Assembly: GCF_016907355.1 (NCBI RefSeq)
Contig: NZ_JAFBBW010000001.1
Span: 2,046,001-2,110,000 of the forward strand
Direction of reading: 5' to 3'
DNA from: Agromyces aurantiacus
Lineage (GTDB): Bacteria > Actinomycetota > Actinomycetes > Actinomycetales > Microbacteriaceae
Length of the DNA stretch: 64,000 bases
Position numbers and translations under genes: made by a program. Each line of letters begins with the position of its first letter. Positions within the stretch are counted from its first letter, which is position 1. The notes below the pieces were generated by a model. It saw only the letters and a list, made by a program, of their open reading frames with translations. It ran no database searches and was not told the DNA's origin. Positions 50,228-63,404 of this stretch are shown piece by piece.

Positions 50228-50881
50228 CTAGCGATCGGGTGCGGGATCCGTCGGCCCCGCGCCATCCGTCGCCCGATCCAGTTCGGCGAGGAGCCGCACG
50301 AGCGCCGGGCGCGCCTCGTCGTCGACGGACCACGCCGCGGCCTTCAGGCGCTGGCTGACCGCCGCATCGGAGATGCCCAGGACCGCGGCCGCGTCCTTCT
50401 GGGCGCGGCCCTCGCGCACGAGGTCGATCGCCTCCCACCCGTGCGGTGTGCGGCGCTCGCGCACGAGCAGGAGCAGGCGGACGAGCGGCTCGATCTCCGC
50501 GGCGCCGAGCACCGCGGCGGGCTCGGTCGTGGAGGGCGCGGTGCGCAGCGCGAACCGCCCCTCGGCGCGCTTGGCGGCGCCGACCGCCTCGCGCGCCGCG
50601 ATGAACGCGCCGCCGGCCGCCTTGCGCACGGCATCGGGCAGCGGCCCGCGCACGTCGCCGACGCCGAGGCCGATGCTCCAGTGGCCGTCGCGCGCGAGGT
50701 CGAGCACCAGGTCGAGCGCCGTGCCCGCATCGTCGGTGAGCGCCTGGACCTCGTCACCCGCGGTCTGGTCCACGGGCAGGTGCAGCCGGTCGCCGAATCG
50801 CTCCTGCAGCTGCTGCTGCATCGTGGCCGACCGGTCGATGTCGGTGCGACTGCCGACCTGGTCGGCGGTGATGACGAACAT
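50228..50881 (-). CDS. SatD-family protein with C-terminal helix-turn-helix
   Basis: A 217-residue protein. The N-terminal part (MFVITADQVGSRTDIDRS..., VDQTAGDEVQALTDDA, IGLGVGDVRGPLP) matches the SatD family first named in Streptococcus mutans. The last about 70 residues hold a sigma-70-region-4-like HTH (DAAAVLGISDAAVSQRLKAA). The family's biochemical role is unknown. A GAGGAGG ribosome site precedes the ATG. The HTH and the palindrome in its promoter suggest self-regulation (inference). Confidence 0.75.
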   Translation of the reverse strand: MFVITADQVGSRTDIDRSATMQQQLQERFGDRLHLPVDQTAGDEVQALTDDAGTALDLVLDLARDGHWSIGLGVGDVRGPLPDAVRKAAGGAFIAAREAVGAAKRAEGRFALRTAPSTTEPAAVLGAAEIEPLVRLLLLVRERRTPHGWEAIDLVREGRAQKDAAAVLGISDAAVSQRLKAAAWSVDDEARPALVRLLAELDRATDGAGPTDPAPDR

Positions 50882-50899
50882 GACGCCTCCTCGCCACAT

Positions 50900-50958
50900 G
50901 AAGGTACCATCCTTCGGATGTCACGATCAAGTATAGAAGCTTCAATCAATGCACTCAA
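50900..50958 (-). promoter_or_regulatory. Promoter and operator-like palindromes of the SatD-like operon
   Basis: On the minus strand TTGAGT (50958-50953) and TATACT (50935-50930) are spaced by 17 bp, the closest match to a housekeeping consensus in the window. GAAGCTTC lies in the spacer, and GAAGG-N6-CCTTC (50900-50915) lies just after the start of transcription. The region is AT-rich compared with its surroundings. Confidence 0.7.
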
Positions 50959-51008
50959 GTGCCTGGGCTTCAGACTTGGTCGGGCGGCCCGCTGCTACCC
51001 TTGCAGTC

Positions 51009-52310
51009 GTGTCCGACCCCGCGATCCTCGCCGAACAGCAGAACGACCCCACGTTCGACGACGTCTGGGAGGAGCTCCGCTGGCGCGAGCTCGTCCACGT
51101 CTCGACCGACGAGGCCGCGCTCAAGCGCCTGCTCGCAGGGGAGCCGATCACGTACTACTGCGGGTTCGACCCGACTGCGCCCAGCCTGCATCTCGGCAAC
51201 CTCGTGCAGATCCTCACGCTGCGCCGCCTCCAGCTCGCCGGGCACAAGCCCCTCGGGCTGGTCGGCGGCTCGACCGGGCTCATCGGCGATCCCCGCCCCA
51301 CGGCCGAGCGCACGCTGAACACCAAGGAGACCGTCGCCGACTGGGTCGGCCGCCTGCGCGCGCAGGTGAGCCGCTTCCTCTCGAGCGAGGGCGAGAACGC
51401 GGTCCGCATGGTCAACAACCTCGACTGGACCGAGGGTCTCTCGGCGATCGACTTCCTCCGCGACATCGGCAAGCACTACCGCGTCGGCACGATGCTGAAG
51501 AAGGATGCGGTCGCCTCCCGGCTGAACTCCGACGCCGGCATCAGCTACACCGAGTTCAGCTACCAGATCCTGCAGGGCTACGACTTCCTCGAGCTCTACC
51601 GCCAGTACGGCTGCGTGCTGCAGACCGGCGGCAGCGACCAGTGGGGCAACCTCACGAGCGGCACCGACCTCATCCACCGCGTCGAGGGCGCGCACGCGCA
51701 CGCGATCGGCACGCCGCTCATCACGAACTCCGACGGCACCAAGTTCGGCAAGAGCGAGGGCAACGCGATCTGGCTCGACGCCGAGATGTGCAGCCCGTAC
51801 CGCTTCTACCAGTTCTGGCTGAACACCGACGATGCCGACGTGATCGGCCGGCTCAAGGTGTTCACCTTCCTCTCGCGCGAGCGGATCGAGGAACTCGCCG
51901 CCAAGGTCGAGAGCGAGCCGTTCCGTCGCGAGGCGCAGAGGGTGCTCGCGCACGAGGTGACGACGCTGGTGCACGGCGCGGAGGCCACGGCCGCGGTCGT
52001 GGCCGCGTCGCAGGCGCTCTTCGGCCAGGGCGACCTGGCCGGCCTCGACCCGGCCACGCTCGAGGCCGCGCTCCGCGAGCTGCCCAACACCGAGGCCGAG
52101 CCCGGTGCGCCGATCGTGCAGCTGCTCGTCGACACCGGGCTCGTGTCGAGCCTCAGCGAGGGCCGCCGCGCGATCGCCCAGGGCGGCGTGTCGCTCGACA
52201 ACGTGCGCGTCGACGACGAGACGGCGACGATCTCCGACCGCGTCCCCTCGGGGGGCATGGCGGTCCTCCGCCGCGGCAAGAAGACGCTCGCGGGCGTGTT
52301 CGTCCGGTAG
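51009..52310 (+). CDS. tyrS: Tyrosine--tRNA ligase
   Basis: A 433-residue class I synthetase. The HIGH-like motif is PSLHLGNL, the tyrosine pocket has YTEFSYQILQGYDF and TGGSDQWGN, and the KMSKS-like loop is KFGKSEGNA. An S4 domain ends the protein. GTG 51009 follows TACCCT by 7 nt, a leaderless start. No T-box leader is present. Confidence 0.97.
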   Translation: MSDPAILAEQQNDPTFDDVWEELRWRELVHVSTDEAALKRLLAGEPITYYCGFDPTAPSLHLGNLVQILTLRRLQLAGHKPLGLVGGSTGLIGDPRPTAERTLNTKETVADWVGRLRAQVSRFLSSEGENAVRMVNNLDWTEGLSAIDFLRDIGKHYRVGTMLKKDAVASRLNSDAGISYTEFSYQILQGYDFLELYRQYGCVLQTGGSDQWGNLTSGTDLIHRVEGAHAHAIGTPLITNSDGTKFGKSEGNAIWLDAEMCSPYRFYQFWLNTDDADVIGRLKVFTFLSRERIEELAAKVESEPFRREAQRVLAHEVTTLVHGAEATAAVVAASQALFGQGDLAGLDPATLEAALRELPNTEAEPGAPIVQLLVDTGLVSSLSEGRRAIAQGGVSLDNVRVDDETATISDRVPSGGMAVLRRGKKTLAGVFVR

Positions 52311-52316
52311 CCGACG

Positions 52317-53702
52317 ATGACGGGCGGGGGAGCGGGCGAGCGCCTCCTCGCGCGCGTCTGGCGCGAACTCGAGCGCGACCCCGCCGAACTCGCACGAGTC
52401 GCCCCGCTGCCCGACGTCCCCCTGCCGGCGCGCCTCGACGTGCCGGCGCTCGCCGTGGCATCCGTCGCCGCCGCCTCGCTTGCGGCCTGGGCGCCGCAGG
52501 CATCGGCCGGATCGATCCGCCTCGACGGCGACCGCATCGCCGCGGCGTTCCAGAGCGAGCGCGTCATGCGCTTCGACGGCGTCGCGCCCGACGTGTGGGC
52601 GCCGCTGTCCGGGTTCCGTCGTGCGCGCGACGGGTGGGTCCGCACGCACGGCAACTACCCGCACCATGCGGCGGCGCTCCGACGCGTGCTCGGGCTGTCT
52701 GCGACGGAGGTCGCGGACCCGGCGTTCGTCGACGCGGCCGTGGCGCAGTGGAGCGCGGATGAGCTCGCGCACGAGGTCACCGCCGCGGGCGGCATGTGTA
52801 TCGCGGTCGCACCGGAGGACCCCGAAGCGGACCGACGTCTCGCGGACGGGCCGCTCGTCGAGGTGAGCCGGCTCGGGGATGGCGCGGGTCGCCGTCGCAC
52901 GCGCGCATCGCGTCCCGTCTCGGCGCTCCCGCTCGCCGGCGTCAGGGTGCTCGACCTCACCCGAGTGATCGCCGGTCCGGTGGCGACGCGGAGCCTCGCG
53001 CTCCTCGGCGCCGACGTGCTCCGCGTCGATCCGCCGTCCCCTCCCGAGATCGCCTGGCAGCATCTCGACACGGGCCCGGGCAAGCGCTCCGCGCTCCTCG
53101 ACCTGCGGGCCGCCGACGACGCGGCTCGCTTCAACGCCCTCCTCGGCTCGGCCGACGTGGTCGTGCTCGGGTACCGGCCGGGCGCGCTCGCACGCCTCGG
53201 CCTCGACCCGCGCGAGCTCGCGGCGCAGCATCCCGGCCTGGTCGTCGCGCAGCTCTCGGCGTGGGGCTTCGGGCCCGAGGTCGCCGATGGCGGCGGGTTC
53301 GACAGCCTCGTGCAGGCCGCGAGCGGGATCGCGATGGTCGAGGGCGGCCCGGACGCGCCGGGCGCCTTGCCCGCCCAGGCACTCGACCACGCGACCGGGT
53401 ACCTGCTCACGGCCGCGGTCGCGGCGCTCCTCGCACGTCGCGAGGTCGAGGGCGGCAGCTGGCTGGCCCGGATGTCGCTGCGCCGGACCGCCGCGGAACT
53501 GCTCACCATGCCGCGGCACGTGGAGACGACGCCGGCCGGCGGTCTGGACGACGACGCCCGGAACGCGTGCTCGACCGACCTTGCCGGCCCTGCCGGCGTC
53601 CAGCGGATCCCGATGCCCGCGATCGCCTCGCCGGAGGGCCCGATGGGCTGGAGCGCGGCGCCGCATGCGTGGGGGTCCGATGCCCCGAGTTGGGCGGAAT
53701 GA
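52317..53702 (+). CDS. CoA-transferase family III-like protein, unusual domain order
   Basis: A 461-residue protein. Residues about 205-395 form the family III core opening with PLAGVRVLDLTRVIAGPVAT and a hinge LGYRPGALARLGLD. Residues about 78-190 resemble the small domain that normally comes after that core (RARDGWVRTHGNYPHHAAAL; WSADELAHEVTAAGG). The position of the catalytic Asp of family III enzymes appears to be Arg390 (MSLRRTAAEL). It may therefore not be an active CoA-transferase. It follows tyrS by 6 nt and ends before the rRNA leader. Confidence 0.7.
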   Translation: MTGGGAGERLLARVWRELERDPAELARVAPLPDVPLPARLDVPALAVASVAAASLAAWAPQASAGSIRLDGDRIAAAFQSERVMRFDGVAPDVWAPLSGFRRARDGWVRTHGNYPHHAAALRRVLGLSATEVADPAFVDAAVAQWSADELAHEVTAAGGMCIAVAPEDPEADRRLADGPLVEVSRLGDGAGRRRTRASRPVSALPLAGVRVLDLTRVIAGPVATRSLALLGADVLRVDPPSPPEIAWQHLDTGPGKRSALLDLRAADDAARFNALLGSADVVVLGYRPGALARLGLDPRELAAQHPGLVVAQLSAWGFGPEVADGGGFDSLVQAASGIAMVEGGPDAPGALPAQALDHATGYLLTAAVAALLARREVEGGSWLARMSLRRTAAELLTMPRHVETTPAGGLDDDARNACSTDLAGPAGVQRIPMPAIASPEGPMGWSAAPHAWGSDAPSWAE

Positions 53703-53732
53703 CGGGCGACACGCCCGGGATGCAGGGACGAG

Positions 53733-53761
53733 TTGCGGGAGGTCCTCGATCTCCGTAAAGT
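53733..53761 (+). promoter_or_regulatory. Candidate rRNA operon promoter
   Basis: TTGCGG (53733-53738) and TAAAGT (53756-53761) with a 17-bp spacer lie 380 bp before 16S. The 53703-54142 region holds no gene; it contains this promoter, a GAGAAGC/GCTTCTC hairpin at 53788-53807, and the conserved leader element. Confidence 0.6.
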
Positions 53762-53961
53762 ATTCATTCGTTGCCCCACAGGAGCGAGAGAAGCGAAAGA
53801 GCTTCTCCTCCTCAAGCGGTACACGATCCCGAACCTCACGATCTCGATCGTCCTGGTTCGAAGCGTCCGGTCACGGTCCCTCGAGGATCCCCGGATGGAA
53901 CACAACGAAACAGCCTCGGCTGATCGGTCCGCGTCGAGCGGTCGTGACCCGGGTGCGTCCG

Positions 53962-53985
53962 TTTCTTGAGAACTCAACAGCGTGC
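53962..53985 (+). promoter_or_regulatory. Conserved rrn leader element (boxA-like)
   Basis: CTTGAGAACTCAACAGCGTGC is the TTGAGAACTCAA element found before 16S in actinobacteria, associated with antitermination and processing. A related copy lies in the 16S-23S spacer. Confidence 0.65.
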
Positions 53986-54142
53986 ACTATGTTCAATGCC
54001 AATTTTTTGAACCCCGTGTTTCCTGCCTTTTGGGGTGGGGGATGGGTTTCCTTTGATTGATGGACAATTTGATTTTCGAGTCAGTTGTTTCTCTGTCAGA
54101 GATCATCTCTTGACTGGCCTCTTCGGGGGTTGGTTGAACAAG

Positions 54143-59251
<5,109 letters not shown>

Positions 59252-59444
59252 AATCACCACACACATCATGTTTGCAAAAGGCGAGATGTGTGGCCTGATG
59301 TACTCGCGTCCACTCTGTGGTTCCCTTCAGACGGAAACCCAACACAATCACACAGTGATACCCGCACCCCACCCCCCACACGGAGGACCAGGGGTGCCCC
59401 GAAACCACCAACCCCCCACACGGGAACCAAGGTTGGTCCTAGAG

Positions 59445-59561
59445 TTTCGGCGGCCATAGCGCGAGGGAAACGCCCGGACACATTCCGAACCCGGAAGCTA
59501 AGACTCGCAGCGCCGATGGTACTGCAGGGGCGACCCTGTGGGAGAGTAGGACACCGCCGGA
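59445..59561 (+). rRNA. rrf: 5S ribosomal RNA
   Basis: The 117-nt gene is recognised by GGCCATAGCGCGAGGGAAAC, CCGAACCCGGAAGCTAAG and the closing stem CGGCGG/CCGCCG. It lies 193 bp after 23S; the spacer between them (59252-59444) contains CCACACGG repeats but no gene. Confidence 0.95.
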
Positions 59562-59575
59562 CATTCATTGAGAAG

Positions 59576-59623
59576 TGGCCACCCACTGCGTTCAATTGCG
59601 AACGCCGGCGGGTGGCCATTTTT
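59576..59623 (+). terminator. Intrinsic terminator of the rRNA operon
   Basis: TGGCCACCC (59576-59584) pairs with GGGTGGCCA (59610-59618), with an inner GCGTTC/GAACGC stem, followed by TTTTTC. It is the only terminator in the window with a proper T-run. Confidence 0.9.
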
Positions 59624-59697
59624 CGTTCACGGGCCCGTTCGGCCCGGCGGTACGGTTGAGTCCACGAGGACTCCCACGACGACACGACAGGAACACC

Positions 59698-61326
59698 GTG
59701 AGCGATTCGACGCAGGAGCCGGCGGGCGAGGACCGCCCCAAGCGCAGCCAGGGCCGGCAGGGCCGCGATGGCGCGCGGGGAGGTGCGCCCGAACGGGGCG
59801 GAGCACCTCGCTCGGGCGGAGACCGCAGGCCCTCGGGCAGCGGGTCGCGTGACGGGGAGCGTCGCCAGTACGGCGAGCGGAAGCCCTACGGCGAGCGCAA
59901 GCCCGGCGGCGGAGGGTCGCGTGACGGTGAGCGACGCCAGTACGGCGAGCGGAAGCCGTACGGCGACCGCAAGCCCGCCGGTGGCGGGTCGCGTGACGGC
60001 GACCGCCGCGAGTACGGCGAGCGGAAGCCATACGGCGAGCGGAAGCCCTACAGCGGCGGGTCGCGTGACGGTGAGCGTCGCCAGTACGGCGAGCGGAAGC
60101 CGTATGCGGGCGGTTCGCGCGACGGCGAGCGGAGACCGTACGCCGGTGGTTCGCGTGACGGTGAGCGTCGCGAGTACGGCGAGCGGAAGCCCTACGCCGG
60201 TGGTTCGCGCGACGGCGAGCGTCGCCAGCACGGCGACCGTGCTCCCTCCAGCGGCCGCGGCGACCGGAAGCCGTACGCACGGAGCGACCGCGAGGGCACC
60301 GGGCGCCCGCACGGCGACCGGGCCCGCGGCGGGGAGCGGCCGGGGCACGGCCGACCCGTTCGCGACGGCGACCGCCGCGGACGCGACACCGACCGGAGGA
60401 CCGAGCGAGCTCCTCGCATCGCCGGCCACGGCGCCGCCGACCTCAGTGTCCGACCTCGTCACGACGACCCCGAGATCCCCGAGCGGATCACGGCGCGCGA
60501 CCTCGACGGCGCCGCACGCGCCGAACTGAAGACGCTCTCCAAGGAGAACGCGGACTGGGTGGCGCGGCACCTGGTCGCGGCGGCCGAGGCGCTCGAGCAC
60601 GACCCGCAGCTCGCGCATCGCCACGCGCTCTCGGCCGCACGACGGGCCGGGCGCGTCGGGGTGGTTCGCGAGACGCTCGCGATCACGGCGTACGCGACCG
60701 GTGACTTCGCGCTCGCGCTGCGCGAACTGCGCACGTTCCGCCGGCTGACCGGGCGGGACGACCAGCTCCCGCTCATGGTCGACAGCGAGCGCGGCGTCGG
60801 CAGGCCCGATCGCGCGCTCGAGCTCGGCCGCTCCGTCGACCGTTCGACGCTGCCGGCGTCGGTCCAGGCCGCCCTCGCGATCGCGATGTCCGGGGCGCGC
60901 CTCGATCTCGGTCAGCCCGACCTCGCGCTCGCGGAGCTCGAGGTGCCCCAGCTCGACCCCGATCGCGCCTTCTCCTACAGCCCCGCCCTGTTCTCGGCCT
61001 ACGCCGAGGTGCTCGAGGAGCTCGGCCGCACGACCGACGCCGCGCGCTGGCGCGGCCTCGCCGAGCGCGCCGAAGCGGCACTGGAGGGCACGCTGCCCGA
61101 CGTCGTCGAGGTCTTCGAACTCGAGGACGACGCCGACACGTCGGCACCCGAGCAGTCCGCAACTGCGCCATCCGAGATCGAGCCGGACGTCGCGGGGCAC
61201 CACGCCGACGACGAGGAGTCCGGGGCGGACCTCGTCGACGGCGACCCGGGCGAGGCCATCGAGCCAGAGGTCGCCGCGATCCTCGCGGAGACCGCCGACC
61301 TCGACGACGACGCGCCCGGGGCATGA
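59698..61326 (+). CDS. RG-repeat disordered protein with TPR-like core and acidic tail
   Basis: A 542-residue protein in three parts. Residues 1-255 are disordered and rich in Arg, Gly, Asp and Tyr, with seven copies of GGSRDGERR(Q/E)YGERKPY. Residues about 258-460 are helical and TPR-like (ENADWVARHLVAAAEALEHD; TGDFALALRELRTFRRL). Residues 465-542 are strongly acidic. The start GTG has an AGGA site. The next gene overlaps it by 4 nt. Comparable proteins occur beside the HAD/tlyA/nadK cluster in related genera, with no proven role. RNA binding is an inference from the repeats and from the place behind the rRNA operon. Confidence 0.75.
   Translation: MSDSTQEPAGEDRPKRSQGRQGRDGARGGAPERGGAPRSGGDRRPSGSGSRDGERRQYGERKPYGERKPGGGGSRDGERRQYGERKPYGDRKPAGGGSRDGDRREYGERKPYGERKPYSGGSRDGERRQYGERKPYAGGSRDGERRPYAGGSRDGERREYGERKPYAGGSRDGERRQHGDRAPSSGRGDRKPYARSDREGTGRPHGDRARGGERPGHGRPVRDGDRRGRDTDRRTERAPRIAGHGAADLSVRPRHDDPEIPERITARDLDGAARAELKTLSKENADWVARHLVAAAEALEHDPQLAHRHALSAARRAGRVGVVRETLAITAYATGDFALALRELRTFRRLTGRDDQLPLMVDSERGVGRPDRALELGRSVDRSTLPASVQAALAIAMSGARLDLGQPDLALAELEVPQLDPDRAFSYSPALFSAYAEVLEELGRTTDAARWRGLAERAEAALEGTLPDVVEVFELEDDADTSAPEQSATAPSEIEPDVAGHHADDEESGADLVDGDPGEAIEPEVAAILAETADLDDDAPGA
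59839..60243 (+). repeat. Coding tandem repeats (about 36-72 bp units)
   Basis: Units encoding GSRDGERR-x-YGERKPY recur seven times at residues 48-182 of the RG protein, with lengths from 12 to 24 residues. The motif GGTTCGCGTGACGGTGAGCG and close variants repeats. Unit number probably varies between strains through slippage or unequal exchange. Confidence 0.85.
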
Positions 61327-62354
61327 CGCCCCTGTTCGGCTCGCGCCCGCGCGCGACCACGCCGCTCGACGGCGTCGACGCGGTCTTCGCCGACCTCGAC
61401 GGGGTCGTCTACGCGGGCCCGCACGCCATCCCGCACGCGGTCGAGAGCCTGAACCGCGTCGCCGAGGCGCTCCCGGTGGGGTACATCACCAACAACGCGT
61501 CGCGGAGCGACGAACAGGTCGCCGCCCACCTGTCCTCGCTCGGGCTGCGCGCGACCGCGCGCGACGTCGTGACCTCGCCCCAGGCCGCGATGCGGCTGCT
61601 CGCGGCATCCGTCGCGCCCGGCGCGCTCGTCCTGGTCGTCGGGGGAGAGGGGATCGTGACCGAGCTCGAGCGCGGCGGCTACCGCGTGACGCGCTCGGCC
61701 GACGATGCACCCGACGCGGTCATGCAGGGCTTCCACCCCGACGTCGGATGGCGGCAGCTCGCCGAGGCGGCGTTCGCCCTCAACGCGCACGGCGGTCCGG
61801 GAGAGCCGGGCGGCATCCCGTGGATCGCGACGAACATGGACTGGACGATCCCCGTCGAGCGCGGCATCGCCCCCGGCAACGGCACGCTGGTCTCCGCGGT
61901 GCACACGGCGGCGGGTCAGTTCCCGGAGGTCGCGGGCAAGCCCGAGACGCCGATCTTCGACGAGGCGCGCGAGCGGTTCGGCGCGCAGCATCCGCTCATG
62001 GTCGGCGATCGACTGGACACCGACATCCGCGGTGCGAACCGTGCGGGCATCGCGTCGGCGGTCGTGCTCACTGGAATCGACCGCGCGAAGCAGGTGCTGG
62101 CCGCGGATGCCGCGAGCCGGCCGGACTTCATCCTCGCCGACCTGCGCCAGCTCCACGAGCCGTACCCGGTGGCCGAGCGCACGCGCGGTGCCGTGCGGGT
62201 CGGCCGCGCGCTGGTGCGCGTCGACGGACGCTCGGTGGTGATCGAGCGCGACGGCGACGAGCCGCTCGACCTGCTCCGCGCCGCGTGCCTCGTGATCTGG
62301 GAGTGCGGCACCGCGATCCACGCACTCGACGTGCCGGAGCGGCTGTACCGCTGA
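61323..62354 (+). CDS. HAD-IIA family phosphatase (NagD-like)
   Basis: A 343-residue HAD hydrolase. Motif I is FADLDGVVY, motif II is TNNASRS, and motif IV is MVGDRLDTDIRGANRAG. The cap domain is the C2/IIA type. Substrate is unknown; related proteins act on phosphoglycolate or small sugar phosphates. ATG overlaps the stop of the RG protein gene. About 70 residues after the HAD core are extra. Confidence 0.88.
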   Translation: MTPLFGSRPRATTPLDGVDAVFADLDGVVYAGPHAIPHAVESLNRVAEALPVGYITNNASRSDEQVAAHLSSLGLRATARDVVTSPQAAMRLLAASVAPGALVLVVGGEGIVTELERGGYRVTRSADDAPDAVMQGFHPDVGWRQLAEAAFALNAHGGPGEPGGIPWIATNMDWTIPVERGIAPGNGTLVSAVHTAAGQFPEVAGKPETPIFDEARERFGAQHPLMVGDRLDTDIRGANRAGIASAVVLTGIDRAKQVLAADAASRPDFILADLRQLHEPYPVAERTRGAVRVGRALVRVDGRSVVIERDGDEPLDLLRAACLVIWECGTAIHALDVPERLYR

Positions 62355-62403
62355 GCGGGCGCGTTCCGCTCGCGGTGTCGGCGGCACCCGGTAGCGTGGA
62401 GGG

Positions 62404-62592
62404 GTGAGCACAGGAGATCTCGACGTCGACGACCCGATCGAGGCCGCGAACGACCTCGCGGCCGCGGCGGCCGACGGGCTCGCCGTGATCGAGGCCGCGC
62501 CGCTCGAGGAGCGGGCCGCCGGCTACGACGCGCTCGTCGAGCAGCTCCGTCGCGAACTCGAGCGGTCCGATCCCGCTCGCGCATCGGGCTGA
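62404..62592 (+). CDS. Small acidic conserved protein
   Basis: A 62-residue protein, MSTGDLDVDDPIEAAND..., with a helical second half (LVEQLRRELERSD). TAGCGT (62392-62397) is 6 nt before the GTG, so it is likely leaderless. It ends 2 nt before tlyA, and such small proteins are usual at this place in actinobacteria. Function unknown. Confidence 0.75.
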   Translation: MSTGDLDVDDPIEAANDLAAAAADGLAVIEAAPLEERAAGYDALVEQLRRELERSDPARASG

Positions 62593-62594
62593 CC

Positions 62595-63404
62595 GTGCCC
62601 GACCAGCGACTCGACGCCGCCCTCGCGGCTCGCGGGCTCGCGCGGTCGCGCACGCACGCGGCCGCGCTCATCGCCGATGGACTCGTCACGGTCGACGGCC
62701 GGCCGGTCGTCAAGCCGTCCCATCGCGTCGCCGACGACGCGGTCCTCGAGGTCGCCGGGGCCGACCACTACGTCAGCCGCGCCGCGCACAAGCTCATCGC
62801 CGCACTCGACGCGTTCGGCGTCGACCCCGCCGGGCGGGTCGTGCTCGACGCGGGCGCGTCCACGGGCGGCTTCAGTCAGGTCCTGCTCGAGCGCGGAGCG
62901 CGCACGGTGCTCGCCGTCGACGTCGGCCACGGCCAGCTCGCGCCCCGGCTCGCGTCGGCGCCGGGCCTCGTGCTCGTCGAGGGGTGCAACGTGCGTCACC
63001 TCGACGCCGCGTCGCTCGCGCGCCTCACCGGGGTCGACGAGCGTCCGAGCCTCGTGACGGCCGACCTGTCCTTCATCTCGCTGACCACCGTGCTTCCGGC
63101 GCTGCGTTCCTCCGCGGCGCCCGACGCCGAGTTCGTGCTGCTCGTGAAACCCCAGTTCGAGGTGGGCCGCAGCGGCACGCGCGAAGGCGTCGTGCGCGAT
63201 GCCGATGCCCGCGCCGACGCGGTCATGAACGTGCTCTGGGCGGGCCACGACCTCGGCTTGCGGGTCGCCGGCGTCCTGTCCTCCCCAATCGCGGGCACGC
63301 ACGGCAATCGCGAGGCATTGGTGCTGCTGAGCGCGACCCGCGGCACCGATCCGTCAGAATGGTCGGGTCGGGTCCGAGAAGCGACGGGAGGCGTCACGGC
63401 GTGA
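62595..63404 (+). CDS. tlyA: TlyA-family rRNA 2'-O-methyltransferase
   Basis: A 269-residue methyltransferase with an N-terminal S4 RNA-binding domain (QRLDAALAARGLARSRTHAA, residues 2-60) and an FtsJ-like domain with SAM motif VLDAGASTGGFSQVLLERGA. Mycobacterial TlyA methylates 16S C1409 and 23S C1920 and gives capreomycin sensitivity. The stop overlaps the nadK start, giving a coupled pair. Confidence 0.92.
   Translation: MPDQRLDAALAARGLARSRTHAAALIADGLVTVDGRPVVKPSHRVADDAVLEVAGADHYVSRAAHKLIAALDAFGVDPAGRVVLDAGASTGGFSQVLLERGARTVLAVDVGHGQLAPRLASAPGLVLVEGCNVRHLDAASLARLTGVDERPSLVTADLSFISLTTVLPALRSSAAPDAEFVLLVKPQFEVGRSGTREGVVRDADARADAVMNVLWAGHDLGLRVAGVLSSPIAGTHGNREALVLLSATRGTDPSEWSGRVREATGGVTA

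Noticed and set aside
53848..53870. GGTTCGAAGC suggesting a tRNA T-arm
   Set aside because: No paired acceptor, D or anticodon stems lie in the needed positions.
59839..60243. Regular repeats looking like a CRISPR or non-coding array
   Set aside because: Unit length varies in multiples of three, there are no unique spacers, and the frame encodes a continuous RG-repeat protein.
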